Origin: Mactromeris polynyma
Lineage: Eukaryota > Mollusca > Bivalvia > Venerida > Mactridae
Assembly: GCA_032209605.1 (NCBI GenBank)
Contig: JASFXZ010000014.1
Location: forward strand, 2,376,912 to 2,440,911
Direction of reading: 5' to 3'
Length of the DNA: 64,000 nucleotides
Shown here: one piece after another, positions 12,401-20,550 of the stretch
Position numbering within the stretch: the first letter of the stretch is position 1
How the letters are laid out: each line of letters starts with the position of its first letter
The notes under the pieces: model-generated
Told to the model about the DNA's origin: nothing
The model's database searches: none
Seen by the model: the letters and a program-made list of their open reading frames with translations, nothing else
Program-made: the position numbers and the translations under genes

Positions 12401-13595
12401 ACTAAGCCAGCAGTCACATGCTGTATGCCAGGAACTTTGTAAACTAGCAAGACTCCTGATTATGCCAGCTAGCTCAGGAGGCATTGAGAGAGTTTTCTCA
12501 ATTTTCTCTCATTTTCAGACAAACTCAGAAATAGACTTGGTGTGGAGAAAACTGCAAAACTAGTGTTCTGCTACCTGATGCTGAAGGTGAAACAGGACTT
12601 GGGATGGTGAATAATATGATAGTGACAGATAAATAAAATGTGTAAATAGTTGCATAATTATGTCATATGTGTGGGTATACGGACGGTTCGCGACCTGGAC
12701 GTTTCGCCCGTGTCGTTTCGCGCCCAAAATGGGCGCGAAACGTCCTCATGAAATGGGTGCGAAACGTCCTCAGACCCCATTTGATATAATAGATATATAA
12801 TGAACAAATAATCAATTTTCTAACAAAATCTTCATGTATAAATGAATATTGAGTATATTTAATATGTTTGCTGTACGTAATTGATGATAATAAATATGGT
12901 TGATTGTTTTTAATAAAAAAATGTGTGATGTTGTATGTAGTTAGGCAAATGTTTCATGTACGTAATTTATGACAGAAATATGTTGATTGTTTTGATTATC
13001 TTTCGTGATGTTGTATATATATTTGAGTTGTTGATAACTGTTGAAAATTGTTTGTAAATAAATTTTAATGTATCTATGTCGCTATATACCAATAGTTTAG
13101 TTCTGTGTGAGAGTTCAATATTAAATAGATATTCATGAAAAAGCAGCATTTTTCATTATGCGAAATAAAGCCAGAGTATGCAGCATTATTTCCATTTTAT
13201 CAAAATTCAAACTTTGTGAACTAACTTTTTTAACACCCTGTACAGGTTTAATTTAATATGTACAATATTATAAATGAAGCAATGTTACTTTATTTTTATA
13301 TCATTATATTTAAAGTGTGAATAAATAAACTTTAATTCACATTAAACCTTGTTCTTTTCTTTACTTTCTATGCTATACTATTGACTAAAGACATGCTTCA
13401 AAGGGTTCACAATACGTTATATAATATATACACTGAGGTGGGCGAACCGACTAGAGGCGAAACGTCTAGGGGCGAAACGTCCTGGACGCGAAAAGACTTG
13501 GTGTGCGAAACGTCCAGATCGCGAAACGACCCATAACCATATGTGTGCTAGTCCTATAAATAAGACCCTACATACCTTATTTCACATTTTGACAT
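478..13595 (-). CDS. NMD3: NMD3, 60S ribosomal export adaptor (C-terminus missing)
   Basis: NMD3 binds the late pre-60S subunit and recruits the export receptor CRM1 to carry it out of the nucleus. I read these exons on the minus strand: 13576-13595 (tentative), 11864-11998, 10917-11010, 10047-10127, 9072-9200, 6702-6792, 5559-5637, 4944-5040, 3908-4025, 2791-2936, 1983-2098, 859-931 and 478-590. All have GT-AG borders and matching phases. The second exon holds the zinc-binding CxxC pairs (LCCQCG, MCVACLRS, CRKCER). Later exons carry family landmarks: VRLVDAGFVWTEPHS, CDDCHRVEAKDFW, FNYKHTFSVSIVP, HLIDPNTLR, FCRTHIGHL and the basic stretch YRNRRRKWKLR. The acidic C-terminus with the export signal is beyond the window. 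No frameshift or stop is seen, so the gene looks functional. Introns are full of repeats. Identity rests on remembered family sequence but matches across all internal exons. Confidence 0.95.
2419..2600. repeat. MITE with CAGTAAAACCTC-type ends
   Basis: This is a second copy of the element at 147-312, with perfect TACAGTAAAACC / GGTTTTACTGTA ends, inside an NMD3 intron. The interior again repeats AATAAGACCACCTC-like words. Confidence 0.8.
3165..3735. repeat. Interspersed repeat (GGGCCATGGTGGCCC type)
   Basis: The element starts near the palindrome GGGCCATGGTGGCCC and ends near GAGCACTTTTTGCTCATGGG. Inside are repeated blocks such as GGACCTAGTGACCTAG, present twice about 120 bp apart. It resembles abundant non-autonomous repeats I recall from molluscan genomes. 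A relic with similar TGACCTTTGACCTC wording lies around 985-1330. There is no coding capacity. Confidence 0.55.
4152..4369. repeat. MITE with GGGGCCTTATTC inverted ends
   Basis: The left end (GGGGCCTTATTCACAAACA) and the right end read on the other strand (TGGGGCCTTATTCGCAAAAC) form inverted repeats of roughly 35 bp. The 218-bp element lies in an NMD3 intron. No clear target duplication was found, so the superfamily is left open. Confidence 0.75.
4653..4866. repeat. MITE with perfect 16-bp inverted ends
   Basis: The ends ACATACTGTAAAAGTC and GACTTTTACAGTATGT are exact reverse complements. The interior is AT-rich with TTTTCGCG-like words. It sits in the NMD3 intron about 80 bp from the exon at 4944-5040. 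Confidence 0.8.
6025..6435. repeat. Inverted-repeat element (TCAAGGACTTTTCAAGG type)
   Basis: The ends GGTTCATACA and TGTATGAACC are reverse complements. Inside each end are repeated TCAAGGACTTT words in opposite orientation. This fits a non-autonomous DNA transposon of about 410 bp in an NMD3 intron. Confidence 0.65.
6820..8165. repeat. 22-bp minisatellite array, interrupted
   Basis: This is a long array of units like AAAGAAATATATCTATGAACCC. In places it has a higher-order 44-bp period alternating 'aaacccagag' and 'gaccccaaag' forms. A non-repeat segment at about 6951-7325 with TTTTTTGGGGCC and poly-pyrimidine runs interrupts it. The array starts about 30 bp from the NMD3 exon at 6702-6792 and lies in the preceding intron. 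Confidence 0.9.
8437..8745. repeat. Dispersed repeat, copy 1 (GTCATTGATTCSG...TATCGAT)
   Basis: The segment starts with GTCATTGATTCGGTAAAATGC and ends near TTTCTATCTATGACA. It contains repeated ATCGATAATC and CAACGATACATC words. A related copy is at 10320-10795, so this is probably a non-autonomous element with TCATTGA/TCATAGA-like ends. Confidence 0.5.
8797..9060 (+). mobile_element. tRNA-derived SINE (RUDI-like)
   Basis: The head reads TCTGATTAGCTCAGTTGGTA, a tRNA A-box. It is followed by the conserved bivalve SINE body (CATATCCTTCCATGACATTT, ACAAGTTAGTACTGGTTGAC, GTTAGGTCAACTGGCTGCC) and an A-rich tail. It lies about 12 bp from the NMD3 exon at 9072-9200, antisense to that gene. A B-box is not clear here. 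Related bodies with an intact B-box are at 30745 and 41990. Confidence 0.8.
9585..9868. repeat. About 28-bp minisatellite in NMD3 intron
   Basis: Roughly ten tandem units are present, built from GGCACTTAACTCACTCA and TTGAGAAAAA blocks, alternating between 'aaaaaagg' and 'aaaaacaagg' spacers and between 'actcattctt' and 'actcactcat' forms. No coding potential is suggested. Confidence 0.85.
10320..10795. repeat. Dispersed repeat, copy 2 (GTCATTGATTCSG...TATCGAT)
   Basis: This shares its start (GTCATTGATTCCGCAAAATGC) and end (GTTTCTATCGATGACAT) with 8437-8745. It is longer, with an internal region that has no match there. It lies in the NMD3 intron between exons 10047-10127 and 10917-11010. Confidence 0.5.
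11651..11834. repeat. MITE with CAGTAAAACCTC-type ends
   Basis: The ends TACAGTAAAACCTCA and TGAGGTTTTACTGTA are nearly perfect inverted repeats. It lies in an NMD3 intron about 30 bp from the zinc-finger exon at 11864-11998, in the opposite internal orientation to the copy at 2419. Confidence 0.8.
12250..12600 (+). pseudogene. hAT transposase fragment (C-terminal dimerisation domain)
   Basis: One frame reads LLIMPASSGGIERVFSIF, which fits the hAT C-terminal dimerisation signature (IPASSAxxERxFS). A neighbouring frame then gives LRNRLGVEKTAKLV, the expected continuation, so there is a frameshift near 12525. Only the last 100 or so codons are present, with no N-terminal zinc finger or catalytic region. 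The fragment lies in the first NMD3 intron on the opposite strand. It is a dead relic. Confidence 0.75.
12674..13538. mobile_element. Non-autonomous Mutator-like element
   Basis: The left end starts GGTATACGGACGGTTCGCG. The right end, read in reverse, starts GGTTATGGGTCGTTTCGCG. Both continue with A[CT]CTGGACGTTTCGC. Several further GCGAAACGTC-type words repeat inside each end. The direct repeat ATATGTGTG (9 bp) flanks the element at 12665-12673 and 13539-13547. A 9-bp target duplication with long degenerate ends is typical of Mutator-like elements. The AT-rich 865-bp interior has no transposase. It is inserted in the first NMD3 intron. Confidence 0.8.
13576..13595 (-). CDS. NMD3: Candidate first coding exon of NMD3
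   Basis: On the minus strand an ATG at 13595-13593 gives MSKCEI plus two bases, ending at the donor AG|gtatgt. Those two bases join the exon at 11864-11998 in the required phase to make R, followed by LCCQCG. This matches the short leader before the first CxxC in NMD3. The exon is only 20 coding bases, so a chance fit is possible. The donor and phase match are the main support. Confidence 0.5.
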
Positions 13596-13599
13596 TTTC

Positions 13600-14060
13600 C
13601 GGGTACGTAGGGTCTTATCGGCCTCCTCTTAGTGTCACTTAGCACTTTCTGACACAATTTTGTGTCGCTATTTTTTCACTAATTTTGAACCATCAAACAA
13701 CACAAGCAGGGAAAATAGATTTCCAATCGCGCAATTGATGCTTTCTACGCCGGATAATTCTAAGAATTCCAAATGCCATGCGCTAATTGTATAAAGATGC
13801 GCATTTGTTTCCATCTAGTGCAGATTTCACAGAGATTCAGCGTAATGGCTGCCCAACGTATCCGGTTAATTAACACGGTCAATATACGAATCGAAAATTA
13901 GACGAAATTTGTGAATAGTGAAAAAGCCGGATTCCGGAACCCGGCATCATTTGAAGCGGGATAAATGACACATGTGCGAAAATTATTTCGTCCAGGCGTC
14001 TACGTCGATTTCGTATAATATGTTATTTTGCCAACATGTCTAGGAAAGATTACACGATGA
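13600..14060 (-). promoter_or_regulatory. Probable NMD3 promoter and 5' UTR region
   Basis: Directly upstream of the proposed NMD3 start, base composition shifts to a locally CpG-richer stretch (ACGTAGGG, CGATTTCG and CGTCTACG words) compared with the AT-rich introns. No TATA box is placed with confidence. The assignment is by position and composition only. Confidence 0.3.
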
Positions 14061-16130
14061 ACATTTTATCGAAATTAAGCGTTTAAAGGTGATTTTCATT
14101 TATGTGTTAGTATAAAACGAAATTATACAGTGCATTAAACTGTTTCTACGTCAATTAATGATATAATTCGCGGATTCGAAAATATTCGAAAATGCTACAT
14201 GACATGGCATAGGGCCCGTTTAGACGTTACATACAAAGTGAAAGTAAAATAACAAAATAATGAATGTTAATGGTTAAATGGGTATGTTTACGTCTAATAT
14301 TTTGGACTATATGTGTGCATGCATGTAAAATTTGTAAATATTATTTATTTGTCACATATTTTTTTGTGTTATTGTGTCATAATAAAGTACATTTTGCTGA
14401 AGTTACCATGCCAACCCTGGCTGTGTGAGTTCAGTATTTTATTCATATCGCGAGAATACTCAGTCTGAGTGATAGTCCAACTTGATTTGAACGGGCGTCG
14501 TATTTTGTGACATTTTTTGCATTGGGCAAAATCTCGAGACCGTCCAACATGGTTAGCATTCAAATAATGCAAGTTTTTTTTCCTTCTTTGTCTATGTAAG
14601 TGCGACCCAAATCTGGTTCGCTGATTTTAACCCATGCATTTCGGATGAAAACAATCAATTGCAATAATAAAAATTACATGCCTGGAAAGAGCAATCATCA
14701 TACGTTCATAATATGCAAACCTTTAAAAGATATAATCCATATTTTCAACACATCACAACAATAAACTACACTGGGGTCAACTTTTTAAACGTCCATCGCT
14801 AAAATACTACCTCGCTCGCTTAACATCACAGATGTGTACTGATTGGTCGATTAAACATACAGGTTATTTCACTGTACTGCAGGGTGTACGCGGAATTAAA
14901 ACTTGATCTGGATGGTCTTCATCGTAATAGATATATTGAGCTCAATGACGGAAAGAGTACTTCAATGTATTTTGGATATATAAAGATCCAAAAAAACAAA
15001 ATACAACTTGAAATATTAATGTCTATTTTAAAAGTATACTTCATATCGACTGCGTACGCTATCGAAGTCATTATTGATAACAGAGCATAACCCGCAGTAG
15101 CTAAATCCGCAGTACACATTCAACACTGTAGTATTTATACCACGCGCAGTGTACAAAATGTCGCCGAGGTAAACTGTCGATAGATTGAAGTTTAACACTT
15201 GAAAATAAGATTATTTTTCGCACATACACAGGTATTTCGATTAATTTTGATTAAATTGAGTAAAAGTAAAGCCAACTGGGCCATTTTTGGCCGAAATCGG
15301 ACGATTTTTGAAAAAGTTAAACTTGTCGATGTCCGTGCTTATTTGAATGCTATCGATTCTAGGCTCTTGTGTATTGTACCCATGCTAAAACTGTCATACA
15401 ATGCATGTGAGCTAGAGATCTAGTCTATCTGAGTGAGTGATGCGATTACTGAAGTCTTGAAGATGATGATTCAGAAATCAACAAATTTCTGACTGACAAC
15501 ACACAGTAAACTCGTAATAATAAAACAATATTTGGCCTTTCCACAGCTTTCGTTCTAAACATAACATGTCTTGTACCAGAATGATAAAATTCGTCAGTCG
15601 AGATTCACTCATGTGTATGACTTACCCCACCCACTCTATTTCACCATAAACAGTTGCGCAATCGAATAAGCCGAGCTAAAAATAAGTTGCTTAAGACAAC
15701 TGACGTAACAACTTACATATAATTAACTGTTGTAGCCTGTAAATTGGCTGGTAATTCCATTGTTGATCAAATAACGTCCAGCGACTTAATAAAATTGACG
15801 TTTTGTTAGACAACACATGTGTCGCTCTCGACACGAACGCTGGAGAAAAACCACAATAAAACCCAGCTTAACCCGTTCGGTCCGTGAAATAAGTACGACG
15901 TGATTCACGGACCAGGTGTAGCGATTGCAGACTATCCCCGTTTCAAGTTATACCCTCGGTAACTTAAAAATTGCATTCAGACTACCTGGAGGTAGGATTA
16001 AATCGATTTCAAATATAACCCTCGGGGGTAACTTTTAAGTTACCCCTTACGATTTCAAATTACCTTCCTCATTCTATTATTCATGTAAACTATTTACATT
16101 TTCCACGCAAAAATTGAAAAGAACAACAGC
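14061..16130. other. Intergenic, no recognised gene
   Basis: I see no coding region with a recognisable domain or splice pattern. Short reading frames here have no family features. Around 15860-16080 there are repeated TAACTT/GTTAC-type words (TACCCTCGGTAACTT, CCCTCGGGGGTAACTTT) that may be a small repeat. Confidence 0.4.
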
Positions 16131-16139
16131 AAATGATAT

Positions 16140-17735
16140 ATATAAAAGGTAAACATAAATGGAATATCATCAAACGAAAAACTTATACATGCGGGTGTAC
16201 CACAAGGTTCAATTTTAGGTCCGTTATTTTTTCTCATTTATATAAATGACATAGTCCAAGATATTGATGCAAATATAGGACTGTTTGCTGATGATACTAG
16301 TCTGTCACTAATTGTAAATAAAATTGATGAAACTGCGAACATCCTGAACAATGACTTACATAAAATTAGTAGTTGGGCTAACGCGTGGCTAGTGTCGTTC
16401 AATCCAACTAAAACTGAATCGATGACTATATCAAAAAAACTTAATAAGCCAAACCATCCTGCTACCAAAATCAGCCGATAAAGGTTGTAAATTCTCATAA
16501 GCACTTGGGATTGTTCCTATCCAACAATTGTACTTGGCATAAACATATAGAATATATTACATCAAAAGCATGGTCAAGAATAAATATAATGAGAAAATTA
16601 AAATTCAGAATTGATCGAAAATCTTTGGAAACAATTTATCTATCATATATTCGGCCCCTGCTAGAGTATGGTGATACTATCTTTGACAATTGCACTGCAT
16701 ACGAAAAACAAGAACTCGACAAAATACAAATTGAAGCTGCTAGAATAGCGACTGGAACAACAAAACTCGTATCACTTGATAAATTAAATTCAGAAACTGG
16801 ATGGGAAAGTCTGCAGGAAAGAAGAGATAAACATAAACTAAATTTAATTTTTAAGATAAAAAAATGGTCTTACGCCCGAGTACTTATATGCAACACTGCC
16901 AAATAGATCTGACATACCGCGCTATAATTTACGTAATATAGATAACATTACCCCTTTCCGATGCAGAACAAGTCATTTTTACAACTCATTTTTTCCATCA
17001 GCAATTCGAGCATGGAACCAGTTACCTTCCAATATCCAAGAATCTTCAACTCTCAATATTGTTAAGCGTTCTATTAACAATCCTGTCACTACAATTCCTT
17101 CCTATTATTATATAGGCCCCAGGAGGCTCCAAATTCTTCACACTAGATTAAGAACAGGATGCAGCATATTAAAATCCCACTTGTTTGTTAAAAATATAAT
17201 TGAATCCCCTATGTGTTATTGTGGTAATTTCGAATCAACAGACCATTTTTTCTTGTATTGTCCTTTATATAGACACCAAAGGCAAGTTCTTTTGACAAAT
17301 CTTGCAAACATAAATATTCGTCTTGACACAAAAGTTTTACTTTTCGGTTGCCCAAGGTATAAAAATGAAACCAATGTTCTCATTTTTAGATCAGTTTACA
17401 CATACATAGAAGACACTAAACGTTTTACGCTATAAGTCGTACATGTGTAACAACTTCCTTTTAAACATTACACTTTGCTCCCTCTCTCCCCTCCTTTCTT
17501 TTCTTTCTCTTAGTTATTTTTTTCAAAAACGCTTATTTTTTAAACACCTACAATAGAGTTTAAACAGTTTTGTAAACATTATATTCACCTAAACCAATCT
17601 CGTACCTGTTGGAAATGTACAATACTCAGGAGAAGACCTATATTTAAGTCTTTGGCTTTCGGTCCCATCCTTTTCACATTACTACTGAACAAACTTGTTT
17701 AATGTAAAAAAATGATATATATTGTATTGTATTAT
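16140..17735 (+). pseudogene. Non-LTR retrotransposon (LINE) fragment, 5'-truncated
   Basis: The sequence begins inside the reverse transcriptase domain: a GVPQGSILGPLFF motif is followed by the catalytic FADDTS box near 16268-16285. A thumb region follows (SHKHLGLFLSNN, ITSKAW, SYIRPLLEYGD). The end has a C-terminal cysteine/histidine motif (CYCGNF, HFFLYCPLYRHQR) stopping at 17433. Two frameshifts, near 16470 and 16865, break the frame. The 3' end carries a short ATTGTATTGTATT tail near 17725. The endonuclease is missing. The motif order fits the Jockey/CR1 group, but the clade is not resolved. Confidence 0.9.
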
Positions 17736-17739
17736 TATG

Positions 17740-18059
17740 ATGTTCATAGTATGTAAATAACATATGTTTAAACTAAATGATATATATATAAATGTCATGC
17801 ATCAAAATAACAACAAGAAAACAACATCAGCAGTGACGATAACGGTAGTGCATCACCAACAACCATAACAGTAGTGTAATCACGTGGTGTAATTAACATT
17901 TGGGTTTTTTTTGCAGTTAAAGATTAGCTTTCAATTTTGTATATTTCATTTTTTTAATTTAATTTAATTTACTTATCATGATTTAAATAATTGAACATTA
18001 TCTCATCAGCTCTGTCAGTGAGTGAGTAATCTAAACAGCGCGGGGCGGTCCTAACCTGA
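17740..18059. other. Intergenic, no recognised feature
   Basis: AT-rich sequence between the LINE tail and the first copy of the tandem duplication. Nothing is recognised except short A/T runs (TTTAATTTAATTTAATTT near 17950). Confidence 0.5.
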
Positions 18060-18189
18060 TTTATATAAAAATGTAAAGCTATATTTATCAAAATCGTGAT
18101 AGAGGGGTGTTCATTAGCTTTCTAGCTTCATTGAGGCATATATGTAAGTGATGTGGCGCTTCGAATAAGCACTGAAAACGCAATTAACG

Positions 18190-18313
18190 CCCTTACATAA
18201 CGTCATTGACGTCATAGTTGTGACGCTCGTATAGCTATACGTCATGACGTTATTGCTAACGGTAACACCGTCACTTTTGTTGTGGCGTCTTACAGCGACA
18301 GTCACACAAATAT
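18190..18313 (+). promoter_or_regulatory. CRE-rich putative promoter of gene X, copy 1
   Basis: A full CRE palindrome TGACGTCA lies at 18207-18214, flanked by more TGACG half sites in both orientations, including GTCATGACGTTA, about 100 bp before the exon 1 ATG. The block recurs before exon 1 in all four copies (CRE at 27075-27082, 38613-38620 and 46950-46957). CREB/ATF binding is inferred from the motif. Confidence 0.5.
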
Positions 18314-18798
18314 ATGCAGCAAACTTTATCGATCAAGGAAAGAACCAATCACGGAGAAATCGAAATAGAACAACTCAGAGAAAGGTAAATTGTAATAATT
18401 AAAATCATTTGAGATATTAGGTGAATGGACCAGGCAAAATACGTGCATGGAAATCTCAATAATTAGACCACTGTCGGGACCCTTGACAACTGGTATTCTT
18501 ATTGAAGTTGTCTTTATATTTAGGTTGAATAAGGAACAAAGCATTGAAACTGGACTTTAAAAGTGTGTACGTAATTTCGAGGTGGTCTAAATATTATAGG
18601 TGGTCTTTAATTGAGGTGTTACTGTATTTTTTCAGCGTGTGAAAAAGTATACACTGAATGTTCAGCTGAGTATAAATAATTAACAAACATATTCAGAATA
18701 GTTTTGAATACTACAAAACAGTTGTTATTTATGAAAATGACAATGTTATATGAAAGTGACAGTCGTATAAACGTATTGTAGTTGTGTATGTAAGACAG

Positions 18799-19085
18799 TC
18801 GCCGGATTGGCGCAGTCGGTGGGGTACAGTGTGTTGGCTCAGTCGGTGGGGCACAGTGGATTGGCTCAGTCGGTGGGGCACAGTGGATTGGCTCAGTCGG
18901 TGGGGCACAGTGGATTGGCTCAGTCGGTGGGGCACAGTGGATTGGCTCAGTCGGTGGGGCACAGTGTATTGGCTCAGTCGGTGGGGCACAGTGGATTGGC
19001 TCAGTCGGTGGGGCACAGTGGATTGGCTCAGTCGGTGGGGCACAGTGGATTGGCGCAGTCGGTGGGGCACAGTGTGTTGGTGTTG
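18799..19085 (+). repeat. 27-bp minisatellite grown from a tRNA-like A-box
   Basis: About ten direct units of GGCTCAGTCGGTGGGGCACA plus 'gtggatt' are present. The word TTGGCTCAGTCGGTGGGGCA resembles a tRNA D-arm/A-box. The same locus in the other copies (27584, 39122, 47452) holds a single unit followed by GTGTTGGTGTTGAGGGGTCG. The array therefore expanded only in copy 1. Because 27 is a multiple of three, open frames run through it on both strands. These are not genes. Confidence 0.9.
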
Positions 19086-19310
19086 AGGGGTTGTGGGTTC
19101 TACAGCTATTTTAACTATTTGCTTTTAATTGTAAAATTTTGAAAATAAGAGTACATGTACACCGAATATATTACATTGCACATTGTTAGATGACCAGACA
19201 TATTTAACAAACTCAAACATGACATTCTAGAGCGGACATCTACTGAGCACTAGACACCATTAACATGAATCTACTATCAATCTATGGTACTGGTGTGCGG
19301 TTAGACGACC

Positions 19311-19564
19311 GCCCGATTAGCTCAGTCTGTAGAGCGCCGTACTAGTGTTTAGGGTATCATTGGTTCAAGCCCCACATCAGACGAACTTTTCTCCCTTGAT
19401 TTAATCACTCCAATTGTGACAGTGGTGTTTGACGGCCCACGGTCGTTGAGCCTCAAAAGCCGGAAAGGGGAGGAGACGGGATAAGACGACCACAAGGTTA
19501 GCTCACCCGGTAGAGCGATGTACTAGTTTTAAAGGGGTCTTGGGTTCGAGCCCTACATCGGGCG
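19311..19564 (+). repeat. Two tRNA-derived repeat units
   Basis: Units at 19311-19383 and 19491-19564 carry an A-box-like TTAGCTCAGTCTGTAGAGCG and a B-box-like GGTTCAAGCCCC or GGTTCGAGCCC. Acceptor ends can pair in part (GCCCGAT). The anticodon arm does not pair well, so these are tRNA-derived repeats rather than tRNA genes. The spacer between them recurs with other copies of the unit. Confidence 0.75.
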
Positions 19565-19765
19565 ACTCGTTTCGCTTTCGATGTAACGGTAAAATACGCG
19601 TATGCACTAACTTCAAACATTTCATGTCAGACCTATAACAGCTTAGGTCATCAAGGGTCAGTAAAAGATGTAATTATTGTAATACATCTGTAAAACAACG
19701 TTAAAACTCCCCGAAAGATATTTCCAACAACGATCTTACCCCTATGTTGAGAAATGTTTGGACGA
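19565..19765 (-). repeat. Inverted copy of the 50.2-50.4 kb segment
   Basis: Read on the minus strand this segment matches 50178-50385 on the plus strand (shared words TAAGATCGTTGTTGGAAATA and TCTTTCGGGGAGTTTTAACG). It sits where gene X copy 1 should have its 39-bp minisatellite and exon 2. The match is clear by eye, with scattered substitutions. Confidence 0.85.
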
Positions 19766-19985
19766 GGTGATGCGCAGTGATGTAGGGGTTGAACGCATGA
19801 CTCCTGATCCGAAGGTCGTGAGTTCGAGACCCGCGGTGAGCGGGGTTTGATCACGAACTTCACAATCCCTAAAATGTGTATGAGTTCTGGTGGGTAGCCA
19901 GGAAGCAGCCATCGAGAGAGATTTGTATAAGTTGTAAGAACTTGTTTCACAATCGATGTAAAATAAATAAGTTTAAACTAAGAGT
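19766..19985 (+). repeat. tRNA-derived SINE-like unit
   Basis: The head has GATGCGCAGTGATGTAGGGG and GTCGTGAGTTCGAG, matching A- and B-box layout. The body runs through CACAATCCCTAAAATGTG, AGTTCTGGTGGGTAGCCAGG and ends in ATAAATAAGTTTAAAC. The same unit is at about 31826-32040, 42985-43205 and 51948-52155, always just upstream of gene X exon 3 or its remnant. Confidence 0.7.
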
Positions 19986-20499
19986 TATACCGGTGATTTT
20001 GTATTTTGCGAATCTTTCTTGAAATTTGACAACGAGATCTGAAACGATTCATGAACGTTATTTTGTCAGGTAAACATATACATGTACATCCCCCATGGAG
20101 AATATGAAAATGCAACCTTCATGTGCTATATTGCTCGGAAAATCATTCAGATCGATGATTTGTGGAGTTTTTTTATTGTATTTTTTGTACATTAAACTCA
20201 ATTTGAAGCCGTTAACGTTAAAATAGCCAACTCTTAAAGAATGTTATAATATTATTACTGCAAAATGAAAACGCCTAAAAATTCACTTGGCAAAATATAT
20301 CTACTCCGCTATGTCGAAAAGAAAACTCACAAATCTGTGAAAACAACACTTTTTTTTATATTATTATTTGTGTTAAATATTTGTCTGATTTTTTTGTAAC
20401 TGTACATTTAAAATCTTCTCTATGCCTCTGATGACTATTTCCATCTCACTGATTATATATGTGACAAAACACTTTGTAAAATGTTGAATGCCTATATAA

Positions 20500-20550
20500 A
20501 ATGTATTGCATTGCATTGTATTGTATTGTATTGTATTGTATTGTATTGTT
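20500..20550 (+). repeat. (TTGTA)n/(TTGCA)n short tandem repeat
   Basis: This pentanucleotide run of TTGTA with TTGCA variants lies in the intron before gene X exon 3. It follows TGACAAAACACTTTGTAAAA and looks like the 3' tail of a retroelement. Shorter versions are at about 32562-32595 and 43730-43762 in copies 2 and 3. Confidence 0.8.

Noticed and set aside
18784..19142. 100-111 codon frames over tryptophan/serine-rich repeats
   Set aside because: The 27-bp repeat is a multiple of three, which explains them.
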